Part shown: positions 52,121 to 60,369 of the stretch, in pieces | Layout of the letters: every line of letters begins with the position of its first letter | Numbering within the stretch: the stretch's first letter is position 1 | From: an uncultured Prevotellaceae bacterium | Lineage (GTDB): Bacteria; Bacteroidota; Bacteroidia; Bacteroidales; Bacteroidaceae | Length of the DNA: 64,000 nt | Reading direction: 5' to 3' | Assembly: GCA_947168395.1 (NCBI GenBank) | Contig: CAMVLT010000006.1 | Coordinates: 1 to 64,000, forward strand | Notes under the pieces: generated by a model | The model's database searches: none | Told to the model about the DNA's origin: nothing | What the model saw: only the letters and a program-made list of their open reading frames with translations | Made by a program: the position numbers and the translations under genes

Positions 52121-52229
52121 GACCGCAGACAACCGGGAATATCCCGCGTCAGTCCTGTTTGCCGCTCATGCAGAGCGGCCGACAAAGGAATCTCACAGAC
52201 TTTTCCTGTTTAACAAATCATTTCAAAGA
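52121..52229 (-). other. Leader of the TR transcript with hairpin
   Basis: No gene. GCCGCTC-ATGCA-GAGCGGC (52161-52179) is a perfect 7-bp stem just upstream of the TR in the direction of transcription. It may end the late message of the gene before or fold the TR RNA. Confidence 0.5.
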
Positions 52230-52559
52230 TCACTCATATCCCTCAGCGTTGGCGGCTGCACGGATCTCGGCGGTGAAAGCCTTGAAGGCCTCAACCTCCG
52301 CGTCGTTCTCCTTGGTGAAGTTCGACATGATGCGCAGACGGTCTGCTTCGGTGTACTTCTCGGCCACTGCAGCCTCGACGATGCTGTCAGCCGTGACGGG
52401 CTTCTTCACCTTGCCGAGGAAGTCGGCCTGGTACTTCGTCACCTCGTTGCCCTCGGCATCCCATCCGGGAACTTCCTTCACGTTCAGGGGAACGATGGCC
52501 TTCTCTTTGCCCCAGTCCTGGATCGTCGGACGGGTCTCACACTGGATATTCTTCTCCAT
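52230..52559 (-). CDS. Small protein between TR and variable gene
   Basis: 109 residues, acidic, mostly helical (ADSIVEAAVAEKYTEADRLR, then EVEAFKAFTAEIRAAANAEG). Position suits the Avd accessory protein of some DGRs, but Avd is a basic four-helix bundle and this is acidic, so a tail-fibre assembly or chaperone role is more likely. Not identified. Confidence 0.6.
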   Translation of the reverse strand: MEKNIQCETRPTIQDWGKEKAIVPLNVKEVPGWDAEGNEVTKYQADFLGKVKKPVTADSIVEAAVAEKYTEADRLRIMSNFTKENDAEVEAFKAFTAEIRAAANAEGYE

Positions 52560-52605
52560 AATATTTCTTTGTTAAATGTTTTTACTTTTTCGTTTTTCTT
52601 TATCA

Positions 52606-52632
52606 GCGGGGGCGGCTTGCGCCGCCATCCCG
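52606..52632. terminator. GC-rich hairpin downstream of the variable gene
   Basis: GGCGGC-TTGC-GCCGCC (52611-52626) inside outer arms AGCGGG / CCCGCT; T5 follows on the + strand. On the minus strand the loop is GCAA (GNRA type). It may stop transcription or serve the DGR. Confidence 0.55.
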
Positions 52633-52701
52633 CTTTTTCAGGGTCATCCCTCACCGGCGGTCTGCGTCATCCGTCTTGGGTTTCCGCTTCTCGATCTCCG
52701 G

Positions 52702-52717
52702 CCTGCCTTACGGCAGG
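52702..52717 (-). promoter_or_regulatory. Candidate DGR target hairpin
   Basis: CCTGCC-GTAA-GGCAGG on the minus strand: perfect 6-bp stem with a 4-nt loop, 54 bp after the end of the variable repeat. DGRs have a short hairpin/cruciform at this place that helps target recognition. Confidence 0.55.
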
Positions 52718-52756
52718 TTTCGGTTTTCGGCCTCCGGCTTGGGAGTTCGCAGTTCG

Positions 52757-54397
52757 TCAGGCGGAAAGCTTCACACGGAAGCCGGAACCGACGTCCGAGG
52801 TCGAGCCCGACGGCTCGTAGTCCAAATACGCACAACGGAAGACCGCATAGCGGCTGCGCGCGGTGACGCCGAAGAGAGCACCCATACGTCTGTAAACGTT
52901 GGCAGTGGCTTCAACACCGAGGTAGTTTGCAGCGCCCTCATAGTTGAGCATGCTGCCACCGCCGAGCTTGGTAATGGCGGTCGTGATGGCTTCCTTGGTG
53001 AACATCTCCGTAGCCCAGTTCACACCTGCTACAGTGTTCACGGGAAGCTCGCCCAGGCTCTCGTAGGCCGATTCAAATGCGAACTGGCCCTTCTCGCTCT
53101 TCAGGGTGACGTCTGAGTCGGTCATCATTGCCTCCACCGAAGGTGCGCGGAAAATCTCATGATGGGTCTTGCCCTCACCGTCGAGCCAGCGCAGGGCCTC
53201 GATGCCACCCTTCCACTGTGTGAGATTACCCCACAGACGGTTACGGCCACGCCATACGGGAACACGCAGGCATACATCGACGGCGATGTTCTGTGCTGTG
53301 CCACCGCTTACGGTAGAGCCGTTCACGGTGAAGCTGAACGTCTTCGTCCAGATACCTGTCATCACGCCGTCGGCCAAGCCCTGAACGTTCTCGCCGTCGG
53401 AGTTCTTTACGGTCTCGAGAGTGCCACCGTCGGAAACGGCAAGCTGTGCCTCGAACATCTTAAGCAGCGGGAAGTTACCGTTGATGATTGTCCACCAGTT
53501 GCTTGCGGTTGTGGCACCATTCACGAAGATGCTGCCGCTGATGGGATGATAGGTGTAGGTCTGGCCACCGTCGAGGGTGAAGCGAACACCTGAGATCTTA
53601 CCCCAAGTAGAGGCATCGGGAGCAGCGTTAGAGCTGATACCGTGACCGAGGTACTTGTTGAAGCACTTCGTGCGGAACTCGATAGCCAGGAAGGCAAACA
53701 TCAGTTCATCGTCAAGCTCGTTGATGATGGCATGAGGCAGGTTGCTGTTGACGTTGGCGTTCTTGGCACGTGCAGCGGCCTCGAACTGGAAGCGGCTGAA
53801 CTGTGTCTTGGGGAAGCCTCCGGCATCAGCTGATCCGTAGTCGCTGTCGTTGTGGTTTGTGCCAAGTCCGGCTGCATGTGAGCCGATGACGCTCTCGTTA
53901 CGGATAGAACGGAGCTGGTTCGAGAGTACAGTGGCGTAGTCCGGGGTCTCGCCGTAGGCGGGATAGTACTTGGCCTTGTCGCCGTCGTACTCGAAGTACT
54001 CGTCACTGATGATGAAGCGCTCGTAGGTCGAGTTGGTGCCTCCGAGGATGGCATAGATGCCGACGGGCTTCTCACCGTCATGGGTGATCTGCATGATGTC
54101 GGCGCCGTCGCTGCCGTCGATGACAGCTGCCTGACCGCCCTTCGTCTGGTTCCAGTTCACCTGGTTCAGGATGGCCTTGGTGGCCGCGTTCTTCACGCTT
54201 GCAATCTGCAGGAGATTGTGGAAGCGCATCTCACTCAGCAGCTGCTCGTCGCCTATCATCTGGTGATAGCCGTTCTCACCGCCGCCGTCACTTGCACCGC
54301 GTACGAACTCAATGCCGTAGTAGTGCTGAATCTTTCTCAGTCCGCTGGGGTCGTCGACCGTGTCCAGCAACTGAAGCTTAACTGCTTTCTTAGTCAT
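52757..54397 (-). CDS. DGR variable protein (tail-tip, C-type-lectin-like end)
   Basis: 546 residues. Residues 1-500 form the constant part (starts MTKKAVKLQLLDTVDDPSG; contains HHEIFRAPSVEAMMTD). Residues about 505-542 are coded by the variable repeat: MGALFGVTARSRYAVFRCAY and then SGSTSDVGSGFRV, the usual C-terminal end of DGR targets, which have a C-type-lectin fold holding variable side chains. All 17 codons that differ from the template are nonsynonymous. It should be a receptor-binding protein on the virion. Located in the late operon next to the fibre genes. Confidence 0.9.
   Translation of the reverse strand: MTKKAVKLQLLDTVDDPSGLRKIQHYYGIEFVRGASDGGGENGYHQMIGDEQLLSEMRFHNLLQIASVKNAATKAILNQVNWNQTKGGQAAVIDGSDGADIMQITHDGEKPVGIYAILGGTNSTYERFIISDEYFEYDGDKAKYYPAYGETPDYATVLSNQLRSIRNESVIGSHAAGLGTNHNDSDYGSADAGGFPKTQFSRFQFEAAARAKNANVNSNLPHAIINELDDELMFAFLAIEFRTKCFNKYLGHGISSNAAPDASTWGKISGVRFTLDGGQTYTYHPISGSIFVNGATTASNWWTIINGNFPLLKMFEAQLAVSDGGTLETVKNSDGENVQGLADGVMTGIWTKTFSFTVNGSTVSGGTAQNIAVDVCLRVPVWRGRNRLWGNLTQWKGGIEALRWLDGEGKTHHEIFRAPSVEAMMTDSDVTLKSEKGQFAFESAYESLGELPVNTVAGVNWATEMFTKEAITTAITKLGGGSMLNYEGAANYLGVEATANVYRRMGALFGVTARSRYAVFRCAYLDYEPSGSTSDVGSGFRVKLSA
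52771..52885 (-). repeat. DGR variable repeat (VR)
   Basis: 115 bp at the 3' end of the variable gene, 11 bp from its stop codon. It matches the TR at a constant offset of 765 bp with 19 changes. Confidence 0.97.
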
Positions 54398-54437
54398 AAT
54401 AAAATACTGTTTATAGTGTGAATACTAAAAGTTGTCT

Positions 54438-54905
54438 CTAATCTTCCACGGCCTTCAGGCGCTCGTCCAGAGCGTCGAGTGCGGCCTGTATGTCTGTAGG
54501 GATGCCTTTGAAGTCCACCGCGCCCTGAGAGTTGATTTCAAACAGGATATGATTGTCTGCGTCCAGTATGTAGAACATGCCGCTCTCGTAGCCGCTGCCC
54601 ACAACCTTGCAGTTCTTCATCAGTACCCTGCCCTCAACACTCGCGTCACCACCCACCTCAAGGTCGCCATCGGTGGCAGCTCCCACACAGAAGTGGAAGC
54701 AGCCGGAGGTGTCGACGTAGGACAAGATGTTACTCTCGGCATCCAATATAGCATGAAGCACGCCCTCCACATCGTCGGTGCGGATGATACGCTGAAGGGT
54801 CTCAACGACTACCTTCTCGGCGAACTTCGCAATTGCGCCCTTCCAGAGGTCGTTAAGGTTGTTCGCGTCGGCGTACTGCTTCTGCTGGTCTGTCGTATTG
54901 TTCAT
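54438..54905 (-). CDS. Late phage protein, probably virion
   Basis: 155 residues; contains GVLHAILDAESNILSYVDTS and ESGMFYILDADNHILFEIN, short strands like those repeated in the larger fibre proteins. Ends in a coiled helix (DALDERLKAVED). Probable small fibre or baseplate part, unnamed. Confidence 0.65.
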   Translation of the reverse strand: MNNTTDQQKQYADANNLNDLWKGAIAKFAEKVVVETLQRIIRTDDVEGVLHAILDAESNILSYVDTSGCFHFCVGAATDGDLEVGGDASVEGRVLMKNCKVVGSGYESGMFYILDADNHILFEINSQGAVDFKGIPTDIQAALDALDERLKAVED

Positions 54906-54922
54906 CTTGTCTCAGCGTAGGG

Positions 54923-55510
54923 TTAGGACTGGCCGTAGGTTCCGGCGATGATGGCGGCGATGTCCGTGCTGGAGATCGCGCTGCTCTGTGCGTCGTCGGC
55001 CTTCTTCTCCAGCTTGCCAAGGGCCACGTTCAGGCTGTCGTTCGCGCCGACTGCAGACTGGCTCGATGCCTTGGTGTAGCCGGTCAGGGCAGTGATGGTG
55101 CTGCCGTCCTGGTTGTGCGTAGATGGGGTGTAGCTCTCAGGCTTGCCCGTGATGCCTGCCCAGGGTGCGGAAGCTGCGGCTCCGGCCTTGTAGACCTCGA
55201 AGGCCTCCTCGGGATGCTCGCCTCCCAGCTTGGTGTCGTCCTTCACGTAGAACAGGAGGCCTGTGTCAGACTCCTTCACGGTGTCACCGTTCTGCACGGT
55301 GGCAGTGGTCAGTGCCAGACGGGCTTCCTCGTCGGCCACAATCGTCATGCGCTCCAATGCCCCTGCGGGGAGGTTGGCGATGTCGATGGTTCCCTGAATA
55401 CCACTTGCAGGAACCTCGTCGGCTGCACCTGCAGCACCTACCTTCAGAGTACCGTCCTTAAGAGCGGTGGTGTACTGGTTAAGACCAGCTTCGTCAAGAT
55501 AATTTGCCAT
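54923..55510 (-). CDS. Late phage protein, tail fibre-like
   Basis: 195 residues: MANYLDEAGLNQYTTALKDG start; FYVKDDTKLGGEHPEEAFEV resembles the short beta module found at fibre ends; helical end. Probable tail or baseplate component. Confidence 0.65.
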   Translation of the reverse strand: MANYLDEAGLNQYTTALKDGTLKVGAAGAADEVPASGIQGTIDIANLPAGALERMTIVADEEARLALTTATVQNGDTVKESDTGLLFYVKDDTKLGGEHPEEAFEVYKAGAAASAPWAGITGKPESYTPSTHNQDGSTITALTGYTKASSQSAVGANDSLNVALGKLEKKADDAQSSAISSTDIAAIIAGTYGQS

Positions 55511-55570
55511 AATGCGTTATGAATTAAATTGTTAATAAAATTATGCTTCTGCCGTCACCGGCTTTCTGCT

Positions 55571-58500
55571 CTAACCGTTGATGATGTCATCGATCACCGA
55601 TGCAGGGATGCCGCTGTCGGCTCCTGCGTCCTCGGCAGGCTCGTAGGCCCACAGTGTATCGAGGTATGCTATGCGCTGCTCGAACCACTTCACCGTGCGC
55701 TTCGGGGAGTCGAACACGCCACCGCTCGTAGGACTGCCGCAGGTGTAGGCCTCATCGTTGATGGGGTGCTTGCCCTTGCAGTTGGCGGTACACTGGAACC
55801 AGTGGACGGTGTCGCCGTCGGTGACGACGCAGTACATCTGATCCGCGTCGCCGGTGGTGACGTAGCTCTTGTCGGGGTCGTACTCCACGCTGGCGGGGTC
55901 TGCGTCATAGAGGGCCTTCAGGGCTGCAGGCATGTTGGCGTAGCCGTTGATGCTCTCGTCATAGCCCCAGCTCTTGAACTCTCCGCTCTTGTTGCGGATC
56001 TGTGTCAGGCTTCCGGCTGGCATGCGCCAGTACACGGGCTTGCGGTAGCCGCTCTGCGTCCACAGCTTCAGCTCCTTCTTGTAGTTCTCCACGCTGATGC
56101 CGTCGGTAAGCTCGTACACCAGCTTGGCAAATTCCTCCACGCTGATGACGCCTGCGTCGCGGTACACCTTCCAGCGCTGCTTGATCTCGTCCACGTAGAA
56201 GTCGTAGAGCCAGCCTACGAACGTGGTCTTACCGGCGTTGCGCACACTGGCGTAAACGGCTGGGAAGGCGTTCGTATAGGTGGAGTTCATGCCAAGGGCG
56301 ATGTCCGTGTCGTACAGGTTGGCCACCACCTTCTTGCCGTCGTACATCGTGTACAGGGTGTTGTGCGTGATGCTGTCGAGCAGGTCTGTATCGTTATAGA
56401 CGATGAAGTAGTCGATGCAGTAGTCCACGTCGTGGTGCTCGGTGAATATCTGCTTCTTGCAGGCCCGCTGAATGGCGTTCTTCACCTCCTGGCTCAGGCC
56501 GTCATAGACCGTCTGGAAGTTCTCGGCGGTGGCATCCTCTGCCTCGCCGGTGTAGGCGGCTGTCAGGTAGCCCCAGTCGAAGAGGTTGGCTGCGGGCAGC
56601 GTGCTCTGCAGCAGGGGGATGACACGGCTGTACTCGTCGAGGGTGTCGCGGGTGTTCACGGAGCGGTTGTACTCCTTCTTGGAGAACTCCTTTTCGGCTC
56701 CCGTTGCAAACAGCTTCGTGAGGTCCTTCTGCGAGATCATGTCACGGTGGATGATCTCATGAGTGTACTCATGGGGATTCTCGCCACCGTTGTAGTCCGA
56801 CGGGCTGTCATAGTCGTAGTACTCGTACTTGTAGGTGGGATTGCCGGTGTCGGGGTCGTTGCCGGTGAAGTAGCGGCACACTGTGGTCTTCGGGTTCCTC
56901 ACCTCGGTGTGCTTCCAGCAGATGTACGACGGGCGCATGGTGTTGTAGCTCGTATTCAGACGGCTACCCCTGCGGGTCATCTGGTCGCCGGAAAGCTCGT
57001 CGGTGTAGTACACGGTCTGGCAGATATAGCCCTCCTCGTCGTACTCGTAGCCTGCGAAGGTCGTATTGTTCGACGGGCCGGTAAGGCGGAACAGCCTGCG
57101 GATGGTGGCCTGCGATGCCTGGCCGTTCACCTCGAAGCTGAAGGTCTCCTCGTCGTACACGTCATCGTTCTTGGCGTAGGCCACGCCCTCCTGCCATTTC
57201 TTCGCTACCACGGTGGCGTTGAAGTAGTAGGCGTCGGACGTACCCGAACGGAGGAACTTCACGCAGTCGCCTGCCTCCCAGCTGTTCTCTGCCGTCACGG
57301 GCTGGCCGTTGAAGTACACGGGATAGCTGTACGTCTTCGTGCTGTTGGTGACGGTAAGCGTCATTCCCTCCTGGCCTGCGGCCTTCATGACGATGGTAGC
57401 GCCGGAGGAGCTGGTGTATGATGGGAGCATGATGGAGTCCTCGCCTGCTGCCAGTGCGGGGAGGTCCCAGTTGCTGATCGTCCAGTAGTCGTAGTTGAGA
57501 CGCTGGAAGACACCCTGCATATAGTCGCCGAAGAAGAGCTGCTTGCCTTCCTCGTCATTCTTCGTGATGTGGTAGTTGTCCTTGTGCTTCTTGATGTTCC
57601 ATGTGTAGATGCCGTAGGGCAGTCCGTTGACATAGAGCATGAACGGGAAGCCGTCGGGACGTCCCATGGCGCCGTCGCGCATGTCCTGCTCCACCTCGCC
57701 TACGCCTCCCTTCAGGGCATCTGCAGTAGACTGCATGGCTGCACCGAAGAGACGGTCCCAAGGTCTGCGGTTGTAGTACGGACGGAAGCGTGAGATCATC
57801 TCTGCATGGCGGTACACCAGCAGCGCACGTGTCTTCCAGAAGTCGCTGTAGTGCGCCTTCAGGTGGAAGGAATCCTGCGGCACCCAGTCGCCGAACTGCA
57901 CGGCGAACTCCCCGCCGTCGGCGTTCAGCAGGTCGATGGAGAAGTTCTTCTTGTCGAAGCCTGAACTGATGTTGCCCTGTATGTTCCAAAGGATGTTCTT
58001 CGTGAAGGCATTGCCGTCGATGTCGTTGTACGTCAGCACTGCTGGCTTAGACACGTACTTGCTCGTAGGCACCTCGCCCGTGATGTCGACACGCGCACAG
58101 ACACGGGGCTTGGGAAGCCAAAGCTCCGTCTCGCCGCTCCAGTCCTTGCCGTGCTTCTTCACGTAGTCCAGGTCTTCCTCGATGCTGGCCATGCGCTCCT
58201 CGTTCTGCTCGAAGCGCCTGCGTGCCTCCTCCGGCATACCCTTCGGGGCGTACATCGTTCCGCTGTAGAAGATACCGAAGAGGATATTGCCCTCGGCATC
58301 CACCACCTTATAGATAAACTCCTCGTCCTTCGGGTCCTCGCTGATGTAGTTCTGCCCTACGAGTCCGGCGATCTGCTCTGCCAGGTCTTTCGGAAGCTCG
58401 AACTTCGACGTGGTGAAGGTGCCGTCGCTGCGTACGCCGAAGAGGAGGTTGCCTGCGGAGTCGGTCACTGCATAGATGTACTCGTTGCTCTTGAAGCTCT

Positions 58501-59248
58501 CCACGTTCACCACGCCCTTCATGCCGTTCACCATGATATGCCCCTTGTGGTCGATGGCAAACATGACGTTGTCGTCATCGTCGGTGATGACGTAGGCGTA
58601 GTCGTCGCTCTCGATGATGTTCAGGCGCACGGTCTCGGAGAGGATCTTCTTTATCTCCTCCGGCATGCCCTTTGGCTGGTACACGCTGCCGTCGCGGTTG
58701 ATGGCCCAGCAGACGTTTCCTGCGCTGTCGGTGATGGCATACAGGTAACTGGCATGCTCTATCTCCTCCAGCTTGATCAGGCTATCCATCCACTTCTTGA
58801 CGTCCTCGGGGATGCCCTTCGCCTGGAACACGCTGCCGTCCTTGCGGCTGATGCCCCAAAGCAGCATGCCGTGTGCGTCGGTGATGGCATACAGCCAGTC
58901 GTCGCTGTCGAAGCTGCCATAGATGCGGTTGAACACCTCAAGGGCCTCACGCGATGCCTCCGTCTGCTCACGGCTCTCCACGGTGGCACGGCGGCTCTCC
59001 TCGATGGCCTGCTCTGAGTCGGCAATGTCCTGGTCGAGGTGCGCCAGCTTCTGGTCGAGGTCGTCAAGGCCACGGCAGTCTACGAGGTAATACCACTTGT
59101 CTGCGTCTTCGGCAAACGATTCACTGGCTACGTGGTCCTCCTTGGCGATGATCCACGAACGGCCAATCTGACAGCGGTCTTCTGCACGGAACTGTTTGCC
59201 CGGCTCCCACTGGTCTCGGTTTCTGAAACCTATCAATCCTAAAACCAT
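55571..59248 (-). CDS. Large tail fibre protein with CotH-like domain
   Basis: 1225 residues from the ATG at 59248 (MVLGLIGFRNRDQWEPGKQF). Coiled region 55-105. Then five copies of a roughly 50-residue module of the form YAITDSAGNVCWAINRDG followed by YQPKGMPEE (about 110-345). From about 395 a CotH-kinase-like domain: NFSIDLLNADGGEFAVQFGD, LKAHYSDFWKTRALLVYRHA, FPFMLYVNGLPYGIYTWNIK. The end may be a receptor domain. The CotH fold phosphorylates spore-coat proteins in Bacillus; in a phage fibre its task is unknown. Confidence 0.82.
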   Translation of the reverse strand: MVLGLIGFRNRDQWEPGKQFRAEDRCQIGRSWIIAKEDHVASESFAEDADKWYYLVDCRGLDDLDQKLAHLDQDIADSEQAIEESRRATVESREQTEASREALEVFNRIYGSFDSDDWLYAITDAHGMLLWGISRKDGSVFQAKGIPEDVKKWMDSLIKLEEIEHASYLYAITDSAGNVCWAINRDGSVYQPKGMPEEIKKILSETVRLNIIESDDYAYVITDDDDNVMFAIDHKGHIMVNGMKGVVNVESFKSNEYIYAVTDSAGNLLFGVRSDGTFTTSKFELPKDLAEQIAGLVGQNYISEDPKDEEFIYKVVDAEGNILFGIFYSGTMYAPKGMPEEARRRFEQNEERMASIEEDLDYVKKHGKDWSGETELWLPKPRVCARVDITGEVPTSKYVSKPAVLTYNDIDGNAFTKNILWNIQGNISSGFDKKNFSIDLLNADGGEFAVQFGDWVPQDSFHLKAHYSDFWKTRALLVYRHAEMISRFRPYYNRRPWDRLFGAAMQSTADALKGGVGEVEQDMRDGAMGRPDGFPFMLYVNGLPYGIYTWNIKKHKDNYHITKNDEEGKQLFFGDYMQGVFQRLNYDYWTISNWDLPALAAGEDSIMLPSYTSSSGATIVMKAAGQEGMTLTVTNSTKTYSYPVYFNGQPVTAENSWEAGDCVKFLRSGTSDAYYFNATVVAKKWQEGVAYAKNDDVYDEETFSFEVNGQASQATIRRLFRLTGPSNNTTFAGYEYDEEGYICQTVYYTDELSGDQMTRRGSRLNTSYNTMRPSYICWKHTEVRNPKTTVCRYFTGNDPDTGNPTYKYEYYDYDSPSDYNGGENPHEYTHEIIHRDMISQKDLTKLFATGAEKEFSKKEYNRSVNTRDTLDEYSRVIPLLQSTLPAANLFDWGYLTAAYTGEAEDATAENFQTVYDGLSQEVKNAIQRACKKQIFTEHHDVDYCIDYFIVYNDTDLLDSITHNTLYTMYDGKKVVANLYDTDIALGMNSTYTNAFPAVYASVRNAGKTTFVGWLYDFYVDEIKQRWKVYRDAGVISVEEFAKLVYELTDGISVENYKKELKLWTQSGYRKPVYWRMPAGSLTQIRNKSGEFKSWGYDESINGYANMPAALKALYDADPASVEYDPDKSYVTTGDADQMYCVVTDGDTVHWFQCTANCKGKHPINDEAYTCGSPTSGGVFDSPKRTVKWFEQRIAYLDTLWAYEPAEDAGADSGIPASVIDDIING

Positions 59249-59279
59249 AATTCTGTATTTTTTTAAATGATATAATCGT

Positions 59280-60365
59280 CTACAGTGCAAACAGCATGTT
59301 CTCCACCATCTCGAACTTCGGCCCTGTGTAGCCGCTGGGGTACTCCACGTTAAGCGTCATCTCCTCATGGTCTATCCAGAAGCGGGGTAGCCGTGACGAT
59401 GCGCCACGGTACACAAGCACGTTGGTGTCCTGTATCAGGTAGGCACACGCCTCTCCTGCGGGAAGCGGCTGGCCATGGATGAAGGCTCCTTCCAGCCTGC
59501 CGGTCATCGGCTCGCGGATGATGTAGATGGTATCGTCGCCCTGCGGGCGCTCCTGGTACTCCTCCCATGTCAGCACCTCGATGACGCCACGGCCGATGTA
59601 CACGGTGCCGTCGGCACGGATGCCGAAGAGGATGCGGTCGGCGGCGTCGGCGATGGCGAAAACATACGTCTCGTCATCAACGATCTGGTAGCCGCTAAGC
59701 TCGTCGAGCCTCAGCCGTACCTCGTCGCTCATACCTTTATTATATACGACGCGTCCGCTGCGGTCTATGCCGAAGAGGAGCGTGCCTGCAGCATCGGTGA
59801 TGGCATACAGGTAGTTCTCGTCGCGCACGATGTGTAAACCGCCGTCGTGGCCGTCGATGCTCAGGCCGTTGCTAACAACGGCATGGCCCTGGCGGTCGAT
59901 GCTCAGCAGCAGGTTGCCGCTGGCGTCCACGATGCCGAACAGCCATTCGTCGGAGTCGATGATCTGCCAGCCTGCCAGCTCGTCGAAGCGCTTCTGCACC
60001 TCCTCGGGGATGCCCTTCGGCTGGTAGCAGCTGCCGTCCCTGCGGATGCCCCACAGCAGGTTTCCCCTGTTGTCGGTGATGGCATACAGCCATTCCTCGC
60101 TCAGCACGTAGCCTCCCGTGAACTCGGCAAGCATCCTCCAGCGGCCGATGTCGGCCTTATACTCGTAGTCGGAGTGGTAGCGATACCAGGCGTCCTCGTC
60201 ATACACGTACTTCGTGAAGCCGTCGGGGATGCTGGTCTCGTCGGTGGCCTTCAGCTCGGCGACGCTCTGGCATTCCTGCCGCAGGTCGAGCCTGCGCTTG
60301 CCGGAATACTTGAATCCGTCGACTACCTCGATGCCGCCACCCTTGATATGTTTCTGCTCTTCCAT
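59280..60365 (-). CDS. Fibre protein with four YAITD modules
   Basis: 361 residues. Modules of the form EEWLYAITDNRGNLLWGI with YQPKGIPEE, NYLYAITDAAGTLLFGIDRS, and two more, are the same unit as in the large fibre. The C-terminal 90 residues (IYIIREPMTGRLEGAFIHGQ) differ. It lies immediately upstream in the late operon, so the two probably assemble together. Confidence 0.78.
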   Translation of the reverse strand: MEEQKHIKGGGIEVVDGFKYSGKRRLDLRQECQSVAELKATDETSIPDGFTKYVYDEDAWYRYHSDYEYKADIGRWRMLAEFTGGYVLSEEWLYAITDNRGNLLWGIRRDGSCYQPKGIPEEVQKRFDELAGWQIIDSDEWLFGIVDASGNLLLSIDRQGHAVVSNGLSIDGHDGGLHIVRDENYLYAITDAAGTLLFGIDRSGRVVYNKGMSDEVRLRLDELSGYQIVDDETYVFAIADAADRILFGIRADGTVYIGRGVIEVLTWEEYQERPQGDDTIYIIREPMTGRLEGAFIHGQPLPAGEACAYLIQDTNVLVYRGASSRLPRFWIDHEEMTLNVEYPSGYTGPKFEMVENMLFAL

Positions 60366-60369
60366 AATG

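Noticed and set aside
52230..52559. Avd accessory gene of the DGR
   Set aside because: Right place and size, but acidic and without the basic four-helix pattern.
55529..57421. 630-codon rightward ORF
   Set aside because: Antisense of the large fibre gene, composition of a shadow frame (Val/Gly/Arg rich).
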